Source: JAWLCG01 sp041687295
GTDB lineage: Bacteria; Planctomycetota; Phycisphaerae; SM23-33; FEN-1343
Assembly (NCBI GenBank): GCA_041687295.1
Contig: JAWLCG010000347.1
Span: forward strand, 1-5,209
DNA: 5,209 bases
Reading direction: 5' to 3'
Position numbers and translations under genes: made by a program. The notes below the pieces were generated by a model. The model was not told the DNA's origin, searched no databases, and saw only the letters and a program-made list of their open reading frames with translations. Of this stretch, positions 4,852 through 5,209 are shown in pieces. How positions within the stretch are numbered: position 1 is the stretch's first letter; each line of letters opens with the position of its first letter.

Positions 4852-4875
4852 AGGCCACCTCCAGAGGTGCGTTCC

Positions 4876-4919
4876 CCAAAGCCGATTTGGCCAAACGCTC
4901 CCGAACACGCAGCGGGAGC
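4876..4919 (-). promoter_or_regulatory. Inverted repeats in the leader of the Clp-N gene
   Basis: GCTCCCG (4897-4903) and CGGGAGC (4913-4919) form a perfect 7-bp inverted repeat with a 9-nt loop. Next to it TTTGGCCAAA (4886-4895) is a perfect 10-bp palindrome, and its left half can pair instead with CCAAA at 4876-4880. All lie between the promoter and the ribosome site, where an operator or RNA structure could control the gene. The 9-nt spacing recalls the HrcA-binding CIRCE element, but the arms do not match CIRCE. Confidence 0.4.
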
Positions 4920-4934
4920 CAGATATGTGCGGGC

Positions 4935-4963
4935 ATTCTACCCCCACTCCGCGCAGACCACAA
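4935..4963 (-). promoter_or_regulatory. Putative sigma-70-type promoter of the Clp-N gene
   Basis: On the minus strand TTGTGG (4963-4958) and TAGAAT (4940-4935) are separated by exactly 17 bp. The -10 matches consensus at five of six positions, the -35 keeps the key TTG. Transcription would start near 4928, giving a leader of about 77 nt that contains the inverted repeats at 4876-4919. Confidence 0.58.
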
Positions 4964-5124
4964 TGGACATTTGACGGATTCCCGCGCGGACCGAGACGGG
5001 GCCCCGGGCCGAACCCTAGGCGCAAATGATTCCTATGCTGTTACTTGGGACCGAGTCAAAACGGACTGGCGCGTCTGCTCGTCAGTCGTACCGCCCCATG
5101 GAGGCGCAGGGCGCGATCGCAGTA
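4964..5124. other. Intergenic stretch with no gene visible
   Basis: This stretch upstream of the Clp-N promoter has no frame with the GC-ending codon pattern of the real genes, and I see no tRNA or other RNA fold. TTGACG at 4971-4976 on the plus strand has no -10 partner at a suitable distance. The section around 5021-5065 is noticeably less GC-rich than its surroundings, as expected for regulatory or non-coding DNA. Any gene to the right starts outside the window. Confidence 0.5.
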
Positions 5125-5200
5125 TGGAGTGCGGCGAGTCATCGCCGCTTTGGCTCGATGGCGACCCAAGCCAAAGCGGCGATTGCATCGCCGCACTCCA
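5125..5200. repeat. Inverted pair of the 30-bp repeat (copies C and D), REPIN-like
   Basis: Copy C (5125-5154) is the exact reverse complement of copy A at 2411-2440. Copy D (5170-5200) has copy A's orientation with a slightly different loop (TTGCA in place of TGAC between the arms). The arms pair along about 31 bases (5125-5155 with 5169-5200) around a 13-nt centre. Each copy also folds alone: GCGGCGA/TCGCCGC at 5131-5137 and 5142-5148, and GCGGCGAT/ATCGCCGC at 5176-5183 and 5187-5194. Two palindromic units in inverted orientation with a short spacer is the layout of REP doublets (REPINs). Confidence 0.85.
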
Positions 5201-5209
5201 AAAGCGCGG

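Noticed and set aside
4897..4919. CIRCE element (HrcA operator) in front of the Clp-N gene
   Set aside because: The 9-nt spacing fits, but the arms GCTCCCG/CGGGAGC do not match the conserved TTAGCACTC/GAGTGCTAA.
4303..4974. 223-codon plus-strand frame opposite the Clp-N gene
   Set aside because: It is a Gly/Ala/Leu-rich shadow of the clear Clp-N coding frame and spans that gene's promoter.
4971..4976. TTGACG as a plus-strand -35 box leading to a gene beyond the window
   Set aside because: No -10-like hexamer lies 15-20 bp downstream; the sequence there is GC-rich.
4852..5025. N-terminal extension of the Clp-N protein to 5025
   Set aside because: It would include the predicted promoter and leader hairpins, and the ATG at 4851 has a strong ribosome site and begins exactly where Clp-N domains begin.
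2411..5200. CRISPR array from the 30-bp repeats
   Set aside because: Copies are few, far apart, in both orientations, without regular spacers or cas genes.

Overview
The window looks like chromosomal DNA from a GC-rich, Gram-negative-type bacterium, most plausibly a planctomycete (Planctomycetota, perhaps Phycisphaerae-like). The grounds are very high GC with GC-ending codons, a PEP-CTERM protein carrying T5SS/PEP-CTERM-type beta-helix repeats, a lipoprotein, strong Shine-Dalgarno sites, and intergenic spaces filled with palindromic repeats. The phylum is an inference; no marker gene settles it.

Layout, left to right. Positions 2-124 (+) are the last 40 codons of a gene that begins outside the window. 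It converges on a lipoprotein gene with a thioredoxin-like fold (194-775, -), and a hairpin lies between them. The lipoprotein gene is divergent from a GHMP-family small-molecule kinase gene (947-2035, +). The 171-bp gap between their starts holds a convincing promoter for each. A 47-codon gene for a single-pass membrane microprotein (2061-2204, +) follows the kinase by 25 bp and is probably co-transcribed with it. A 379-bp non-coding stretch (2205-2583) is packed with hairpins, including one copy of a 30-bp dispersed repeat and an 11-C homopolymer. It leads into a 518-residue secreted PEP-CTERM protein (2584-4140, +). That gene converges on a stand-alone double Clp-N domain protein (4261-4851, -). 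The 120 bp between them is almost entirely two palindromic repeats. The last 358 bp (4852-5209) hold the leader and promoter of the Clp-N gene and, at the very end, two inverted copies of the 30-bp repeat; no gene is visible there.

The genes do not form an obvious pathway. Promoter and orientation changes break the window into single genes, apart from the kinase-microprotein pair. Two proteins (lipoprotein and PEP-CTERM protein) are exported. The PEP-CTERM protein would need an exosortase encoded elsewhere. The Clp-N protein probably acts as an adaptor or regulator beside Clp proteases, but it lacks the ATPase itself.

I found no clear new defence or mobile system. The most interesting signals are: (a) a REPIN-like family of internally palindromic repeats; (b) the C11 tract inside a possible promoter of the PEP-CTERM gene, an arrangement like known phase-variable promoters; (c) a thioredoxin-fold lipoprotein that has lost the usual redox cysteine but carries a cysteine cluster; and (d) a Clp-N protein with an added C-terminal helix containing AWPNLP.
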